64,000 bases of DNA from Candidatus Thiodiazotropha sp. LNASS1 (GTDB lineage Bacteria > Pseudomonadota > Gammaproteobacteria > Chromatiales > Chromatiaceae): positions 558,001 to 622,000 of the forward strand of contig NZ_OZ156465.1 of the NCBI RefSeq assembly GCF_964212655.1. Direction: 5' to 3'. Below the pieces are notes generated by a model. It was not told the DNA's origin and did not search any database. It saw only the letters and a program-made list of their open reading frames with translations. Shown piece after piece: positions 62,322-64,000 of this stretch (its first letter is position 1; every line of letters starts with the position of its first letter). Both the position numbers and the translations under genes were made by a program.

Positions 62322-63755
62322 TCAACCGCTGGTAAAGCCAAGATGTTGGAACCAGGGGAGCTGAATGGTGTTCCTGTTACGACTGCCGATAACCGGGACA
62401 AGACCAAGATTGAGTAATTGCTCGATCTGTTGCTCATTTAGCAGTAGTTTGGTGCAGGGCTGGAGGTGGTGCTCACCTTCGCTCTGGTAGGTAAAGGCCG
62501 GTAAATCGGTCAACACCGATGCCTTGACCCTATCTCCCTCGGTCATCCACCGATTTATCAGCACAACCGCCTGCGCATAAGCCGGATTGCCCCATAACAT
62601 CTCATCAATCGTCCAGTTTTGATTTAGCTCTTCGAATGACAGTGATTGAATAGGGTCGGTGGCGGATCCGTAGGGCAGGCGGAGCAGCATCTCGGGATAC
62701 AGCAGTGCTATTCTCCTGGCTGAGGGTTGCTTTCTGAAGGTGTTCCAGGCATTGAAGGAATCCCCGGATTTGACCTGATCGTTGAGCAAACTTGAAGCGG
62801 ATCCGGCCAGCAGGGTGCCGTCAAAACGATCCATCAGTAACCCCAACCAATCCAGCATCGTTGTACTTTCCTGATCGGGGCCATAATCATGGTTGTCTAT
62901 AAGTATAAAACTGGATTCTAATAAATCTTGTCGTTCAAGCGTCTCTCTGATCACTCGATAGAGGGGAGAGGTTGTTGGCTCCGTATGACTCGATTGTTCC
63001 AGCTCCAACTCGGAGCGCCTGATATCCAAGAGATAGCATTTTATAGAGGGATCGGGTTCAATACTGTGCAACAACCAATCCACGGAACGCCAGCTTGCTT
63101 CCAGTTTTTGGAAACTTTCATTGTGCAGTACACTTCTCAATAAAATGGTTTTGTCTGTCTCATCGAGCGTATGGGCCGGCGGTTCACCGGATGTATCGGA
63201 TTGATCCGCACCAGAAGCGTTTTCGGCTAGCCTACGAACCACATCCGCAATCATCGATTGTTTGGCATTGTTTAAAGACGAACCTGATTCCTGTTGCTGT
63301 TCCACAGACAGCGGACGTTGACCAAGCAACCGTGATAGCGTCTCCTTTTGCGATTCATTTTCATCAGATCTCTCATCATCGGCTGATATTTCCTCGGCGC
63401 GATGATCAGAGGAGGTTAGCGTCTGCTGTTCACCCGTTACCGGTCGATAATCAGCCAGTTGGTCCAGCAGTCCATCGGGATGAAAATCATCAAGGGATTC
63501 AAACCGAAGAGTGATTTGTTGGCCCGAGTCGCCCAACAGTGTTAGCGAAGGATGTAATTTTGCGATCTTTTTGTCGATGGTATCGGTTTCGATGCTGTGC
63601 AGTGAAGGGCCGTTTTGTGTAATTGGATTACCGGTGCCGGTGCCTCCGCCAAAGCTTCCAAGCATGACAATAGTAAAGCCTTTGGCGGAATCCTGTATGT
63701 GATTTCGATCCCTCTTTCTACCAAGCTCGACCGAGAAGTGCATTCGCTCCGACAT
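62322..63755 (-). CDS. TssB-TssC-like fusion, sheath paralogue
   Basis: The 477-residue protein joins two sheath-like modules. Residues 26-105 resemble TssB: GFTIVMLGSFGGG aligns with the TssB IMGVMADLSG strand, TIDKKIAKLHPSLTL with DERLKAMKPRTAF, and FESLDDFHPDGLLDQL with FESMDDFSPAAV. Residues 138-175 resemble the TssC N-terminus, including LSRLLGQRPLS. Residues 203-475 resemble TssC: HNESFQKLEASWRSVDWLL, LRLPYGSATDPIQSLSFEE and NPAYAQAVVLINR. The last ~125 residues of TssC are absent. It lies 266 bases upstream of tssA on the same strand. Homology is by eye; the role (cap, adaptor or non-canonical sheath) is unknown. Confidence 0.75.
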   Translation of the reverse strand: MSERMHFSVELGRKRDRNHIQDSAKGFTIVMLGSFGGGTGTGNPITQNGPSLHSIETDTIDKKIAKLHPSLTLLGDSGQQITLRFESLDDFHPDGLLDQLADYRPVTGEQQTLTSSDHRAEEISADDERSDENESQKETLSRLLGQRPLSVEQQQESGSSLNNAKQSMIADVVRRLAENASGADQSDTSGEPPAHTLDETDKTILLRSVLHNESFQKLEASWRSVDWLLHSIEPDPSIKCYLLDIRRSELELEQSSHTEPTTSPLYRVIRETLERQDLLESSFILIDNHDYGPDQESTTMLDWLGLLMDRFDGTLLAGSASSLLNDQVKSGDSFNAWNTFRKQPSARRIALLYPEMLLRLPYGSATDPIQSLSFEELNQNWTIDEMLWGNPAYAQAVVLINRWMTEGDRVKASVLTDLPAFTYQSEGEHHLQPCTKLLLNEQQIEQLLNLGLVPVIGSRNRNTIQLPWFQHLGFTSG

Positions 63756-64000
63756 ATTGTTATCTCATCCTTATTAGTGTGTAGCTGTCAACGGAACTAT
63801 GTCACTCAACAAAACCCAAGCGTAGCAGGTCGTAGCAACTGTTCAATGTCCGCAAAGACCTGTTTATTGAGTATTTGGCTATAAATCACACTGTGTGACT
63901 ACTCATTTGTATCTCGTCTAAGTATCTTAGCGGAAGCCGCCGGGACGAATAATCAGGCAATCAACTATTCGGCATAGTGGTGAGTGGATCGATTATTGTG

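Noticed and set aside
62204-62437. 77-residue minus-strand frame between the sheath paralogue and tssA
   Set aside because: It overlaps the end of the fusion gene in another frame, is low in coding character and has no ribosome site.

Overview
The window is a chromosomal segment of a gammaproteobacterium. Gene content and synteny (rpoE-rseABC-mucD, lepA-lepB-rnc-era-recO-pdxJ, cysM-rlmD, and nagZ near hpt and an MTI-type phosphorylase) fit a Chromatiales or sulfur-oxidiser-like lineage. Species cannot be fixed from the sequence alone. No rRNA, tRNA, CRISPR array or intact insertion sequence was seen.

Region 1 (1-29.6 kb) is mostly core chromosome. A RepB-type primase-like gene sits at the left edge. 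nadB and the sigma-E envelope-stress operon (rpoE, rseA, rseB, rseC, mucD, a glutaredoxin-like gene) diverge from each other, and a candidate sigma-E autoregulatory promoter lies between them. Next come lepA, lepB, a DUF4845 gene, rnc, era, recO and pdxJ. A mixed stretch follows: a DUF389 membrane protein, a spermidine-synthase-like methyltransferase, a CBS protein, cysM, rlmD and a CYTH phosphatase. A peptide ABC importer operon comes next; it has a signal-peptide-less YkuD enzyme inside it and no ATPase gene. The stretch ends with a FliL-like protein, nagZ, hpt, a hemerythrin, a peroxiredoxin, mtnP, a Sel1/SH3 protein and a lysine-rich membrane protein.

Region 2 (29.6-41 kb) is envelope and accessory genes: tpx, an unrecognised 263-residue protein, a transmembrane Ser/Thr kinase with HAMP domain, a lipoprotein polysaccharide deacetylase, a TPR lipoprotein, a FAH-family hydrolase, a TauE/SafE permease, a PA2778/PA2779-type pair and a LysM/TPR lipoprotein.

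Region 3 (41-63.8 kb, all minus strand) is a nearly complete type VI secretion system (T6SS). In transcription order it reads: TssB/TssC-like fusion, tssA, tssB, tssC, hcp, small ORF, tagJ, tssE, tssF, tssG, tssH (clpV), tagH (fha), tssJ, tssK, tssL (with OmpA domain), tssM, tagF, pppA, then the LysM/TPR lipoprotein. No vgrG, PAAR or effector gene is visible. The kinase at 31.3 kb, the FHA protein, the PP2C phosphatase and TagF look like a threonine-phosphorylation control circuit for this machine.

The most unusual items are the single-chain TssB-TssC-like sheath paralogue upstream of tssA, and two copies of a ~176-bp element with 26-bp terminal inverted repeats that bracket the T6SS block. 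Others are a strong hairpin just after hcp, an acidic insertion in ClpV, and the YkuD enzyme embedded in a peptide importer operon near nagZ, which suggests a cell-wall recycling locus.
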